A stretch of 64,000 nt of DNA from Melioribacter sp. (GTDB lineage Bacteria > Bacteroidota > Ignavibacteria > Ignavibacteriales > Melioribacteraceae). Under the pieces are notes generated by a model. It was not told where the DNA came from, made no database searches, and worked only from the letters and a program-made list of their open reading frames with translations. Both the position numbers and the translations under genes were made by a program. The stretch is from contig PMDS01000128.1 in assembly GCA_003155655.1 (NCBI GenBank), forward strand, positions 1-64,000, in the 5' to 3' direction. Positions within the stretch are counted from its first letter, which is position 1. Each line of letters opens with the position of its first letter. This document shows positions 19,336 to 28,250 of the stretch, piece after piece.

Positions 19336-20577
19336 TTACCTATCGGTACGTACAAACCAGAGTTCTCCGATGCTCAAGGTGACATTAAATTTATAGATAT
19401 TTTCAAGAATTAATCCGTTATCCTTAGTTCCTCTTTTACCAAATTGGAAACCAAAATCAATACTGTTATCAAATGCAAGAGGCATTGAAAAACCGCCATA
19501 AATTGAAAACTGATTAATACCCGTACCATTTATTTTGTATGGTGTTTGTTCATAACTTACACCTGTACGCAACATTACATGATCCCAAAATGAATTAGAT
19601 TTGTAATCAGTATTTCGAAATTCAAATCCTATTGCAAACTTATAATAATCCTGCATGCTGGCAACTGAAGATCCATTTTGTGTAAACTGACTGAAAGGTT
19701 GAAATAAATAATCAATCATGAAAGTATAATATTCATCATAAGTAAGAGTTGTACCCACTCCAAGTCTATATGGTATTTTTGATTGAACTGAACCCGTAGA
19801 AGTTTCAACTGTACCAATTGTAGTTGATGAATTATCAACTGAGTCAACATTCATAGTTATGGCTGGTGTATAAGTAAGACCAAACCTAAAATCCTTTATT
19901 TTACCTTGACCAAATATTTTAGCAATATCACCTGAAATAAGACCAGCAGTAACGCTCATACCATGATATTCCACCGTTGAGCCATAAGATGAATTTGAAA
20001 AACCTGATGAATCCGGGAAACTTGCTGAAGTGCCAGTTTCAATATGACCAAAATAATAATCATAATCTATTCCAAGCGCAAAATCGAGAGGCAACTTATA
20101 TGAAGTGCCAATAAAAAATTTAGAGAGCCCTCCCTGAGCTTTGTTTTCCAATTGATAATTCCCAATGATGGGATGATATTGATTTTCTATTACATCATAA
20201 CGAACATTAGAATATGGAACTAACCCGGCAGCAAATGAGATACCCAGATCATGTTCTATCGGGAAGCCGAAAGCAAAGCCATTAAAATGAACATTATTAT
20301 GGTAAACTGATTCTGAAGAACCTTGAAGAAAACTTCCTGAGTAATTAAGGCTTACTTCATACCTGGTCATTCTTAATTCATTCCACGCAGCTGGGTTAAG
20401 AGAATTAATAAAATCTTTATCACTAAGTGCAATTCCTAATTCACCAAATCCAAATCTTCTTGCTGAAAACGAAGTTTGAAGGTCGCCAATACCATAGCCT
20501 GAATAAATAGAACCGCCTTGAGCAAATAAAGGGAAGGTAGTAATTAATACCAGAAATAAAATTTTAGTTGTTTTCAT
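19336..20577 (-). CDS. Outer-membrane beta-barrel-like protein, function unknown
   Basis: A signal peptide (about 1-20, ending LFAQG) is followed by roughly 390 residues of alternating hydrophobic strands and Gly/Asn/Ser turns, with a C-terminal strand ending in aromatic residues. This is the look of an outer-membrane channel or OmpP1/FadL-like barrel. ATG at 20577 is preferred over a TTG one codon upstream. It lies 5 bp after the lipoprotein gene at 20583-21815, so the two probably form a secretion or surface pair. No ligand can be predicted. Confidence 0.75.
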   Translation of the reverse strand: MKTTKILFLVLITTFPLFAQGGSIYSGYGIGDLQTSFSARRFGFGELGIALSDKDFINSLNPAAWNELRMTRYEVSLNYSGSFLQGSSESVYHNNVHFNGFAFGFPIEHDLGISFAAGLVPYSNVRYDVIENQYHPIIGNYQLENKAQGGLSKFFIGTSYKLPLDFALGIDYDYYFGHIETGTSASFPDSSGFSNSSYGSTVEYHGMSVTAGLISGDIAKIFGQGKIKDFRFGLTYTPAITMNVDSVDNSSTTIGTVETSTGSVQSKIPYRLGVGTTLTYDEYYTFMIDYLFQPFSQFTQNGSSVASMQDYYKFAIGFEFRNTDYKSNSFWDHVMLRTGVSYEQTPYKINGTGINQFSIYGGFSMPLAFDNSIDFGFQFGKRGTKDNGLILENIYKFNVTLSIGELWFVRTDR

Positions 20578-20582
20578 CAATA

Positions 20583-21815
20583 TTATTGTTTTTGCGTATA
20601 AGTGAAAGTTAACTTCGGTCTCAATAATTTATTAGGATTTTTACTACCATAAAAAGCGATCCGAGCTGCGGATTCAGCTTGATCACTAAGAGCTAAAGTA
20701 ATACCCTGATTTGGGTAATTAACATCTTTATCAATCCACTTTTGAATCATCCAGGCAACATTTCCTGAAAAAGTATTTCCGCTTCTGCTAAGCAGTGCAT
20801 AAGTTGAACTATCTTTTGAAAGTACATTTGAAGTGCTGTCTCCAAGAGTTTTTGCATTAATGGAATCGGACTTTAAGGAACCGTCAGTTGTATTGAGTGA
20901 ATCAACGTAAAGTGTAAGAGTAGCTTTATTAATAATTACATTTTTAGGAATTGAAGGAAAATCAATAAACACTTTCCCTTCAGTCGCATAGCTCCCTTCA
21001 AGATAAATGTCACCGGTATTTGCAGGGGGGATATATTTTTGTATAAAGTGAATGTCCTGGGATGGAGAAACAGCAAGTGTATCATCACTGGACCAAGTTG
21101 GACGAGAAAGCACAACGTGTAATAATGTTGCATTACTAGTGGTGGATGAAAGTAAATTTATTGCACTAAATCCGATAATTTTTTTAGTGGAAGAGGTTGG
21201 AGTAAGCTGGGTTCCATAACTTCTCGGCACTGAATTAGAGTCGGCAACATATTTCAACCAATTGTAGACAGCGCTTGTATTAAGATTGCAAGAGTATAAC
21301 GAATCAAAATTTTGAGTGCTTTTAGTAATAGTGATATTGCTAATTTTGATATTTGAATTATCTAAAACAAGCTGACTTATACTGTCTCTATCAAATCCGG
21401 AGGCACTCCATGGACTTCGAATTTGAGAAATTGTAAAATCAAGACTTGAAGTGGAATCACCAATTGTGTACACAGGAGTCATAGTAAGATAAGCAGATTT
21501 GACAGTCAACGATCCATTTTGAAGTGCAGTTTTTAAAGAATCATCCATGAAAATATCCCATCTGAGAAGTATAGAGGATTGCATATATGGAAGATTACCA
21601 ATCAGGATGAAAGTACCACCGCCAAGTTTAGGTTTTATTGAATAATAAGAAGAGCTCTGTTTGTAATTTCCCAAATAACTATCAACTTGAGCAAAGCCGA
21701 TCTGATTTTTTGATGGAACAATATTAGATCCAATAGATGTGGGGTCTTGATTACATGAAATAAAAATTAAAACAGAAGTCAAAACCAAGAGTGAAAGACG
21801 CAAAATTCTAACCAA
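20583..21815 (-). CDS. Surface lipoprotein with a DNRLRE-like C-terminal domain
   Basis: The 410-residue product has a lipobox FISC and then a Ser/Thr-rich extracellular region. The C-terminal 150 residues resemble DNRLRE-type beta domains: ATLTLYVDSLN, then a stretch on AWMIQKWID, then FYGSKNPNKLLRPKLTFTY. The start is TTG. It is chosen because GGAGGA stands 7 bp upstream and no in-frame ATG precedes the lipobox. Co-transcription with the barrel gene downstream suggests a shared role at the cell surface. Function unknown. Confidence 0.75.
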   Translation of the reverse strand: MVRILRLSLLVLTSVLIFISCNQDPTSIGSNIVPSKNQIGFAQVDSYLGNYKQSSSYYSIKPKLGGGTFILIGNLPYMQSSILLRWDIFMDDSLKTALQNGSLTVKSAYLTMTPVYTIGDSTSSLDFTISQIRSPWSASGFDRDSISQLVLDNSNIKISNITITKSTQNFDSLYSCNLNTSAVYNWLKYVADSNSVPRSYGTQLTPTSSTKKIIGFSAINLLSSTTSNATLLHVVLSRPTWSSDDTLAVSPSQDIHFIQKYIPPANTGDIYLEGSYATEGKVFIDFPSIPKNVIINKATLTLYVDSLNTTDGSLKSDSINAKTLGDSTSNVLSKDSSTYALLSRSGNTFSGNVAWMIQKWIDKDVNYPNQGITLALSDQAESAARIAFYGSKNPNKLLRPKLTFTYTQKQ

Positions 21816-22388
21816 TTAAACTCCTCCGGATAAATCCTTGATTATATAATCACAAGCTTGAATGAAATTAGCGGCTACAAAATTGGGCTTTTTTCCCAGA
21901 TTATGCAAGGTAGAAATTTCCTTTTCTAAATTTTGCCCAGAAATTAAAATTGATTTCACATTAGCATTTAAGCCGCATTCCACATCACTTGCCTTATCAC
22001 CAACCATGTACGAATTTGAAAGATCAATTTCGTATTCTTCTGCTGCTTGAACAATCATAAACGGAGAAGGTTTCCTACAAATTGTCTTTTCCGGGGGATC
22101 AAAATCCGGATGGTAGGGACAGTAATAGAAAGCATCTACCGAAGCGCCTTCATACTGAAGGAGTTGATTCACGCGTAGGTTAACAGCCTCAACATCTTCC
22201 CTTGTCATCAATCCTTTTGAAACACCAGCCTGATTGGAAACAACAATAATTTTAAAGCCAAATTTTTCTTTTAATTTTTTTAATCCTTCAGAAACACCAT
22301 CAAGTATAATAATCTCAGAAGGGTCTTTAATGTACCCGGGATCGTGATTAATTGTACCATCACGGTCTAAAAAAATTGCACGCTGCAT
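21816..22388 (-). CDS. gmhB: D,D-heptose 1,7-bisphosphate 7-phosphatase (HAD family)
   Basis: This HAD IIIA phosphatase has about 190 residues. The nucleophile motif is FLDRDGTIN near the start. The zinc-binding loop CPYHPDFDPPEKTICRKPSP is followed by VGDKASDVECG near the end. Such enzymes remove the 7-phosphate of D-glycero-D-manno-heptose-1,7-bisphosphate for LPS core heptose synthesis; histidinol-phosphatase relatives exist. ATG at 22388 is used rather than the TTG at 22391. It follows glgA by about 3 bp. Confidence 0.88.
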   Translation of the reverse strand: MQRAIFLDRDGTINHDPGYIKDPSEIIILDGVSEGLKKLKEKFGFKIIVVSNQAGVSKGLMTREDVEAVNLRVNQLLQYEGASVDAFYYCPYHPDFDPPEKTICRKPSPFMIVQAAEEYEIDLSNSYMVGDKASDVECGLNANVKSILISGQNLEKEISTLHNLGKKPNFVAANFIQACDYIIKDLSGGV

Positions 22389-22391
22389 CAA

Positions 22392-23885
22392 TTAATCTGT
22401 AAGCTTTTTATAGAAGTCGACATATTTTTTGGAAGAATTAAGCCATGTAAAGTTTGACTTCATTCCATTTCGCATAATTGTCTGCCAGGTCTCCTGATCA
22501 GTAGAAAAAATCTTTAAAGCATTCTTAATTTCCGCCAGCATATCTTTAGCAGAATATTTTTCGAAAACAAAACCATTGCCGGTTTTATTTTTTTGATTAT
22601 AAGCTTGTACAGTATCAGCAAGCCCGCCGGTTTTTCTAACTATTGGTACGGTTCCGTACATAAGGCTGTACATCTGATTAAGTCCGCATGGTTCATACTT
22701 AGAAGGCATAAGAAACATATCTGAACCGGCTTCTATAAGGTGTGCAAGTTCGTCATCAAAACCAATATAACACGAAAATTTATTGTGATACTTAGAGCCG
22801 GCATTCATAAAAAATTTATGATATTTTTTTTCACCTGTACCAAGTAGTATAAGATGTAAATTCAGTTTCATCAATTCAGGGAAAGCCTTCTCTAAAATGT
22901 CCATACCTTTGTTGTCATACAATCTGGCAATCATTCCAATAACCGGTGTATCTTCTTTATAAGTAAAATTAAAATTGTGAGCTAAAGCTTTTTTGCTCTC
23001 TTTTTTCATCTCAATATTTTTACTTGAATACCTGTGGGGTATTTTTGTATCTACTTCAGGGTTCCAAATAGTTTCATCAATTCCATTTATAACTCCAAAC
23101 AGATCTTTTTTACGTTTAGTTAAAATATCTTCAAGACCAAAGCCCATTTCTTTATTTTGGTAAATTTCTTTAGCATAAGTTTCACTAACAGTATTTATCA
23201 TATCAGAATATAGAAGCCCGCTTTTCAGGAAATTAATTTTTCCTTTATGCAGAATTCCTTTTTCGCTATCAAGTTCTTTAGGCAATTCGGTTTTGGCAAA
23301 CGTTGTTTTAGGGAAAATACCCTGGAAAGAAAGATTATGAACCGTAAATAATGTTTTAATTGAACTAAATAAAGGATTCTTCTTATACGTTGATTTAAGA
23401 TATGCAGGTATTAATCCAGTCTGCCAATCGTTACAATGAATAATATCTGGAGTCCAGCCAAGTTTATTGATTAATTCAAATACAGCCCTAGCAAGTAAAA
23501 TGAATCTTTCATCATTATCAGGATAATCTTCTCCAGTAAGTGGGTCTGTATAGAGGCTATGTCTGCTGCCAAAGTACTCAGGATTATCCAGGAAATAAAT
23601 TTGAACGCGTGTTTTAGGACCAATCAAAAAGGAAGAACGCAAAGAAAAAATAACTTCTTTATCTCCAATGTTGATTTTTAAATCCTTAAGTCTAACAACT
23701 TCATGAATTTTAAATTTTCTTTCATCAATAGCGCCATATTTAGGGACGATAATTCTCACAAAATGCCCCATTTCCTGCAATTTTTGAGTCAAAGCAGATG
23801 AAACGTCAGCTAAACCACCAGTTTTGATAAACGGTACAACTTCTGAAGTTGCAAATAGAATTTTTAGTTTTTTACCAGTAGACAT
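22392..23885 (-). CDS. glgA: Glycogen synthase (ADP-glucose type, GT5)
   Basis: The 497-residue enzyme is a GT-B glycosyltransferase. The KTGGL motif that binds the ADP-glucose phosphates is at 21-25 (FIKTGGLADVSS). The C-terminal domain carries MPSKYEPCGLNQMYSLMYGT, with the nucleotide-binding Glu, and RKTGGLADTV. It extends alpha-1,4-glucan chains for storage glycogen. It is the first gene of the leftward unit and diverges from hutI across a 116-bp gap. Confidence 0.95.
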   Translation of the reverse strand: MSTGKKLKILFATSEVVPFIKTGGLADVSSALTQKLQEMGHFVRIIVPKYGAIDERKFKIHEVVRLKDLKINIGDKEVIFSLRSSFLIGPKTRVQIYFLDNPEYFGSRHSLYTDPLTGEDYPDNDERFILLARAVFELINKLGWTPDIIHCNDWQTGLIPAYLKSTYKKNPLFSSIKTLFTVHNLSFQGIFPKTTFAKTELPKELDSEKGILHKGKINFLKSGLLYSDMINTVSETYAKEIYQNKEMGFGLEDILTKRKKDLFGVINGIDETIWNPEVDTKIPHRYSSKNIEMKKESKKALAHNFNFTYKEDTPVIGMIARLYDNKGMDILEKAFPELMKLNLHLILLGTGEKKYHKFFMNAGSKYHNKFSCYIGFDDELAHLIEAGSDMFLMPSKYEPCGLNQMYSLMYGTVPIVRKTGGLADTVQAYNQKNKTGNGFVFEKYSAKDMLAEIKNALKIFSTDQETWQTIMRNGMKSNFTWLNSSKKYVDFYKKLTD

Positions 23886-24001
23886 TTTGGAAAGCCCTGC
23901 TATTTTAACATGTAAAATTACGAAAATAGGACGGCATAGACAAAATTATTAGCAAATAAACAATCGATTTTTCTATTTTTAAGCCGTTTGAAAAATGGAC
24001 A

Positions 24002-25258
24002 ATGATGAAAACAATTTTCAAAAATCCTTCACAAATTGTTACTGTTGATACTAACGGAAAGGATTTCAAGAGTGGGAATGAGCTTTCGGATGCTGCAATT
24101 CTTTATGAGCATTCAATTATAGTTGAAAATGGGATTATAAAGGATTTAATTCCAAACTCATCGCTTCAAAAAGTTAATGAATCAAGAATTATTGACCTGA
24201 AAGATATGGTTGTCTTGCCCGGACTTGTGGAATGCCACACACATGCAGCCTTTGCCGGAAATAGAGCCGGTGAATTTTTAATGCGTTTGCAAGGCTCTTC
24301 TTATGAAGAGATAGCCCAAGCAGGTGGAGGCATTATTTCGACAATGAAGGCAGTTAGAGAATCATCATTTGATGAATTAGTCAAATTATTACAACCGAGA
24401 ATAAGTCATTTTGTGGCTCAGGGTGTTACAACATTAGAAATTAAAAGCGGTTATGGCTTAAGTTATTATGATGAAATAAAACTCCTACAGGTTATTAATT
24501 ATTTTAAGACTAATTCTTCGATATGTATTATTCCAACATTTTTAGGCGCGCATGCTTACCCTCCTGAATACAAGAATGATCATAGTCAGTACCTTGAACT
24601 GATTATTAAGGAAATGCTTCCATATATTATCAAAAATAAATTAGCAGAACATGTAGACGCATTTTGTGAAAAAACAGCGTTCTCTGCCGAAGAAGTTGAT
24701 AAAATATTTTTGAAAGCAAAAAAACTGGGCTACAAAATCAGGCTGCATACAGAGCAATTTAACAATATCGGTGGACTTGAGGTAGCACTAAAACATAAAA
24801 TTCTATCTGTTGATCATCTTGAAGTAATTACCGGTAAAGATATTTCCAAATTAGCCAACAGTGAAATAACCGCTGTGCTTCTGCCGGGTGTATCTTTTTT
24901 TCTAGATTATGGTTACGCGCCGGCGAGAAAGCTGATAGAGGCAAATTGCATTGTTGCCTTATCAACTGATTTCAATCCAGGTTCGTCACATATTCCGAAT
25001 ATTCAGTTAATAATGCAGCTTGCAGCTTTAAAAATGAAAATGAGTGCTGAAGAAATAATTTCTTCCGTTACAATTAATGCTGCCAAAGCTCTTGATTTGA
25101 ATAAACAAATTGGAAGTATAGAGATAGGGAAACAAGCAGATCTAGCAGTTTTCAGAGTTAAGGAATTTCAGGAAATCATTTACAATATCGGAGTTAATTT
25201 GAACAGGTATACGGTAAAAAAAGGTGAGATTATCTATCAACAAGCGGAAACTAAATGA
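24002..25258 (+). CDS. hutI: Imidazolonepropionase
   Basis: The 418-residue protein belongs to the amidohydrolase superfamily. The metal-binding HTH lies in LPGLVECHTHAAFAGNR near residue 80. Further metal or substrate residues are seen in LHTEQFN, SVDHLEVI and ALSTDFNPGSS. It hydrolyses imidazolone-5-propionate to N-formimino-glutamate, the third step of histidine breakdown. The next gene, ftcD, takes that product and overlaps by 4 bp (ATGA). hutH and hutU are not in this window. Confidence 0.95.
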   Translation: MMKTIFKNPSQIVTVDTNGKDFKSGNELSDAAILYEHSIIVENGIIKDLIPNSSLQKVNESRIIDLKDMVVLPGLVECHTHAAFAGNRAGEFLMRLQGSSYEEIAQAGGGIISTMKAVRESSFDELVKLLQPRISHFVAQGVTTLEIKSGYGLSYYDEIKLLQVINYFKTNSSICIIPTFLGAHAYPPEYKNDHSQYLELIIKEMLPYIIKNKLAEHVDAFCEKTAFSAEEVDKIFLKAKKLGYKIRLHTEQFNNIGGLEVALKHKILSVDHLEVITGKDISKLANSEITAVLLPGVSFFLDYGYAPARKLIEANCIVALSTDFNPGSSHIPNIQLIMQLAALKMKMSAEEIISSVTINAAKALDLNKQIGSIEIGKQADLAVFRVKEFQEIIYNIGVNLNRYTVKKGEIIYQQAETK

Positions 25259-26271
25259 AAATTATAGAGTGCGTCCCAAATTTTAGCGAGGGGAAAAATC
25301 AAGAAACATTTGAAGCAATAAAACTAGCTGTATCCGGAATAGAAAATGTCAAGCTGCTTAGTTTAGAACCAGATGCTGATTATAACCGTGTGGTTGTTAC
25401 GTTAGCAGGAAATGAGAAAGGAATTTTGGAAGGTACGCTAAATGCCTGCCGTGCCGCTGCTGCAAATATTGATATGAGAACTCAAAAGGGTGAACATCCA
25501 AGACTTGGTGCAATAGATGTCGTTCCTTTTGTTCCGGTAGCAAATGTAACTACAGAAGAATGTATAAATATTTCTAAAGAGTTTGCACGGATTATTTCCC
25601 GGGAATTAAATGTGCCGGTTTATCTTTATGAAAATGCAGCGAGTAAACCGGATAGAAAAAATCTTTCCAGCATCCGTCAGGGTGAATATGAAGGACTTGA
25701 AGAGAAGTTAAAGGATCAAAACTGGAAACCGGATTTCGGCAAAGCGGAATTCAATCCAAAGCTAGGCGCTATAGTAACCGGCTCCCGTTTTTTTCTTATA
25801 GCATATAATGTTAATATTCAGTCTATTGATGTAAAATTTGCCAAAGAGATTGGAGAGATTTTACGTGAAAGCGGCTATGCCAAGCGTGATGAGAATGGAA
25901 AAGTAATAAAAGTAAACGGCAAATCTGTAAAGGTACCCGGAAAGCTTAAAGAAGTAAAAGGGATGGGTGTTGCTCTTGAAAAATATAACATTTCACAGGT
26001 CTCTATGAATCTTACGAATTATAATATCACTCCGATGCATATTGCATTTGAGGAGGTTAAAAAGGAAGCTAAGCGTCTTGGCGTTGGAGTAAATGGAAGT
26101 GAGATTGTAGGTCTTGTGCCGCTTGAAGCAATGCTGCAAGCCGGAAAATTTTATTCTGATGGTAAAGAAAAAGATGATAAAATTCTGGTTGAAATCGCAA
26201 TTGAAAAACTTGGTTTGAGCTCATTACATGCTTTCAGACCTGAGGAAAAAATTATTGAGTATATGGTCTAA
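25255..26271 (+). CDS. ftcD: Glutamate formimidoyltransferase
   Basis: The 338-residue protein matches the formimidoyltransferase half of FTCD. It begins KIIECVPNFSEG, the family signature, and carries KGEHPRLGAIDVVPFVPV. It moves the formimino group from formimino-glutamate to tetrahydrofolate. The cyclodeaminase half is encoded separately just downstream, whereas vertebrate FTCD is a fusion. The 4-bp overlap with hutI supports coupled translation. Confidence 0.95.
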   Translation: MKIIECVPNFSEGKNQETFEAIKLAVSGIENVKLLSLEPDADYNRVVVTLAGNEKGILEGTLNACRAAAANIDMRTQKGEHPRLGAIDVVPFVPVANVTTEECINISKEFARIISRELNVPVYLYENAASKPDRKNLSSIRQGEYEGLEEKLKDQNWKPDFGKAEFNPKLGAIVTGSRFFLIAYNVNIQSIDVKFAKEIGEILRESGYAKRDENGKVIKVNGKSVKVPGKLKEVKGMGVALEKYNISQVSMNLTNYNITPMHIAFEEVKKEAKRLGVGVNGSEIVGLVPLEAMLQAGKFYSDGKEKDDKILVEIAIEKLGLSSLHAFRPEEKIIEYMV

Positions 26272-26272
26272 G

Positions 26273-26300
26273 TAGCTTCAAGATACAAGTATCAAGCTGC
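26273..26300 (+). other. Small hairpin between ftcD and the cyclodeaminase gene
   Basis: AGCTT and GATAC arms are followed by GTATC and AAGCT, giving an imperfect stem within the 57-bp gap. It has no T-tract and may only space the two cistrons. Confidence 0.4.
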
Positions 26301-26328
26301 AAGACAAAAAACTAGAAAAGAGGCAAAA

Positions 26329-26961
26329 ATGAATTTATCACAGACATTACAAGAATATTTTAATGAATTATCATCTAATTCTCCTACTCCAGGTGGAGGT
26401 AATGTTGCTGCAATGTGCGGTGCATTATCTTCAAGTTTAGGAATAATGGTATGTAATCTTACAATTGGCAAAAAAAAATATATTGATGTAGAACAGGAAA
26501 TGATATCCACTAAGGATAAATTAATTCAATGCCAGGAAAAGTTTTTTGAATTAGGTATAAAAGATAACGAAGCATTTAATAAAGTTATTGATGCATTTAA
26601 ACTTCCAAAAGATACTGATCCGGAAAAAGAAATAAGGACAATGAAAATTGAGGAAGCTACAATTGGCGCCGCTGAAGTACCTTCAAGCGTAATTGCGGCT
26701 TGTGCAGATATTTTGCCATTATTGAAAATAATTATTGTAAAAGGGAATAAAAATTCTTTATCCGACGCAGGCGTGGCTGCATCATTAATTGGAACGTCCG
26801 CCAAGGCGGCATATTTAAACGTACTAATTAATTGCGCTTCTCTTAATAATCAAACAATAGCAAACGAGTTGAAGAAAAAAGCTGATATTCTAATGGATGA
26901 GATTTCAAAGTTAAGCGAGCATCTTGTTATACAAGTGGAAAAAGCAGTGCAGGCTCAATGA
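26329..26961 (+). CDS. Formimidoyltetrahydrofolate cyclodeaminase
   Basis: This mostly helical protein of 210 residues starts with SPTPGGGNVAAMCGALSSSL, the glycine-rich motif of the FTCD C-terminal/FchA family. It converts 5-formimino-THF to 5,10-methenyl-THF and ammonia. An AGAGGC-type ribosome site precedes the ATG. The neighbours hutI and ftcD give the same pathway. It overlaps the NamZ-like gene by 4 bp, so four genes form one operon. Confidence 0.92.
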   Translation: MNLSQTLQEYFNELSSNSPTPGGGNVAAMCGALSSSLGIMVCNLTIGKKKYIDVEQEMISTKDKLIQCQEKFFELGIKDNEAFNKVIDAFKLPKDTDPEKEIRTMKIEEATIGAAEVPSSVIAACADILPLLKIIIVKGNKNSLSDAGVAASLIGTSAKAAYLNVLINCASLNNQTIANELKKKADILMDEISKLSEHLVIQVEKAVQAQ

Positions 26962-28250
26962 AATATAAATCAATAAATTTTCCATATACCAGACTACCCA
27001 AGGCAGCAAGATCAATCAGCTTTAAACTGATTCTTTTCTCTTTTTTAATTTTTCCAATTCAAAAAGTTAATTGCCAAAAAGTATTACTTGGTATTGATGT
27101 TCTTCAAAGGGATAATTTTACATTGTTAACCGGTAAGCACGTTGGATTGGTTACAAATCACACCGGGGTTAATAGTTTACTAGTTTCAACATTGGATCTT
27201 TTCAAAAAAGCACCGAACTTTACTCTTGCTGCTGTTTTTTCACCGGAACACGGTTTGAAAGGAATAATTGGTTCCGGTCAAGCATTTGATGATTCAACTG
27301 ACCCTGCTACAGGTATAAAATTCTTTTCTTTGTATGGTAAAACGCAAAAGCCAACAAAAGAGATGCTTGAAGGTATTGACGTTCTTGTTTATGATATACA
27401 GGATGTTGGGATCCGCTCTTATACTTACATTAGTACACTTGGCTTTGCAATGGAATCCGCTGCAGAGAATAATATTGAGTTTATTGTTTTAGACAGACCA
27501 AATCCATTAGGCGGATTACGCATTGAAGGAAGCCTTGTAGAAGATGATTTTATTTCTTTTGTCAGCCGGTATAAAATTCCTTATGTATATGGATTAACAT
27601 GCGGGGAACTTGCTACGCTTTTGAACGAAAGAAAAATGCTGACAGACAAAGTGCAATGCAAATTAACAGTAGTAAAAATGGATGGCTGGAAACGGGAGAT
27701 GAAATTTAATGATACAGGATTGATATGGGTACCCACTTCTCCAAACGTTCCCACACCTGAAACACCATTTTATATGGTGGCTACTGGAATTCTAGGAGAG
27801 TTATCAGTAGTTGGAATTGGTATTACATATACACTTCCTTTCCAGACATTTGCAGCAGAATGGATAGACTCAGATACTCTTGCAAAAAAAATGAACGGGC
27901 TGAATCTGGCAGGAGTACTATTTAGACCTATTGTTTATAAACCTCTTTACGGCAATTGGCAGGATAAAATATTAAATGGCGTTCAAATTCATATTACTGA
28001 TTTTGATAAAGTGGAGCTATTGGATTTGCAATTATATTTTCTGCAAGTTCATCACCAGCTTTTTCCTAAAACTAATCTATTTAACTTAGCAACTTCATTG
28101 AGAATAAAGATGTTTGATAAAGTATTCGGAACAGATAGAATACGTAAAAGGTTAGTTCAAAGATTCAAAGTAAAAGATGTTAAAAGATATTTGATGAAAG
28201 ATGTGGAATCGTTCAGAAAGATTTCAAAGAAGTATTTTCTATATAATTAG
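26958..28250 (+). CDS. Exo-beta-N-acetylmuramidase NamZ-like (DUF1343)
   Basis: The 430-residue protein has a signal-like hydrophobic segment at about 22-40 after a basic n-region, then the DUF1343/NamZ domain. Family marks visible are GKHVGLVTNHTGV, FSPEHGLKG, VYDIQDVGIRSYTY and LDRPNPLGG. NamZ enzymes remove terminal MurNAc from peptidoglycan fragments. The gene ends in a 4-base overlap with the convergent Ig-like gene (stop codons in TTAG). Its place after a histidine-degradation set is unexplained. Confidence 0.9.
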   Translation: MKYKSINFPYTRLPKAARSISFKLILFSFLIFPIQKVNCQKVLLGIDVLQRDNFTLLTGKHVGLVTNHTGVNSLLVSTLDLFKKAPNFTLAAVFSPEHGLKGIIGSGQAFDDSTDPATGIKFFSLYGKTQKPTKEMLEGIDVLVYDIQDVGIRSYTYISTLGFAMESAAENNIEFIVLDRPNPLGGLRIEGSLVEDDFISFVSRYKIPYVYGLTCGELATLLNERKMLTDKVQCKLTVVKMDGWKREMKFNDTGLIWVPTSPNVPTPETPFYMVATGILGELSVVGIGITYTLPFQTFAAEWIDSDTLAKKMNGLNLAGVLFRPIVYKPLYGNWQDKILNGVQIHITDFDKVELLDLQLYFLQVHHQLFPKTNLFNLATSLRIKMFDKVFGTDRIRKRLVQRFKVKDVKRYLMKDVESFRKISKKYFLYN

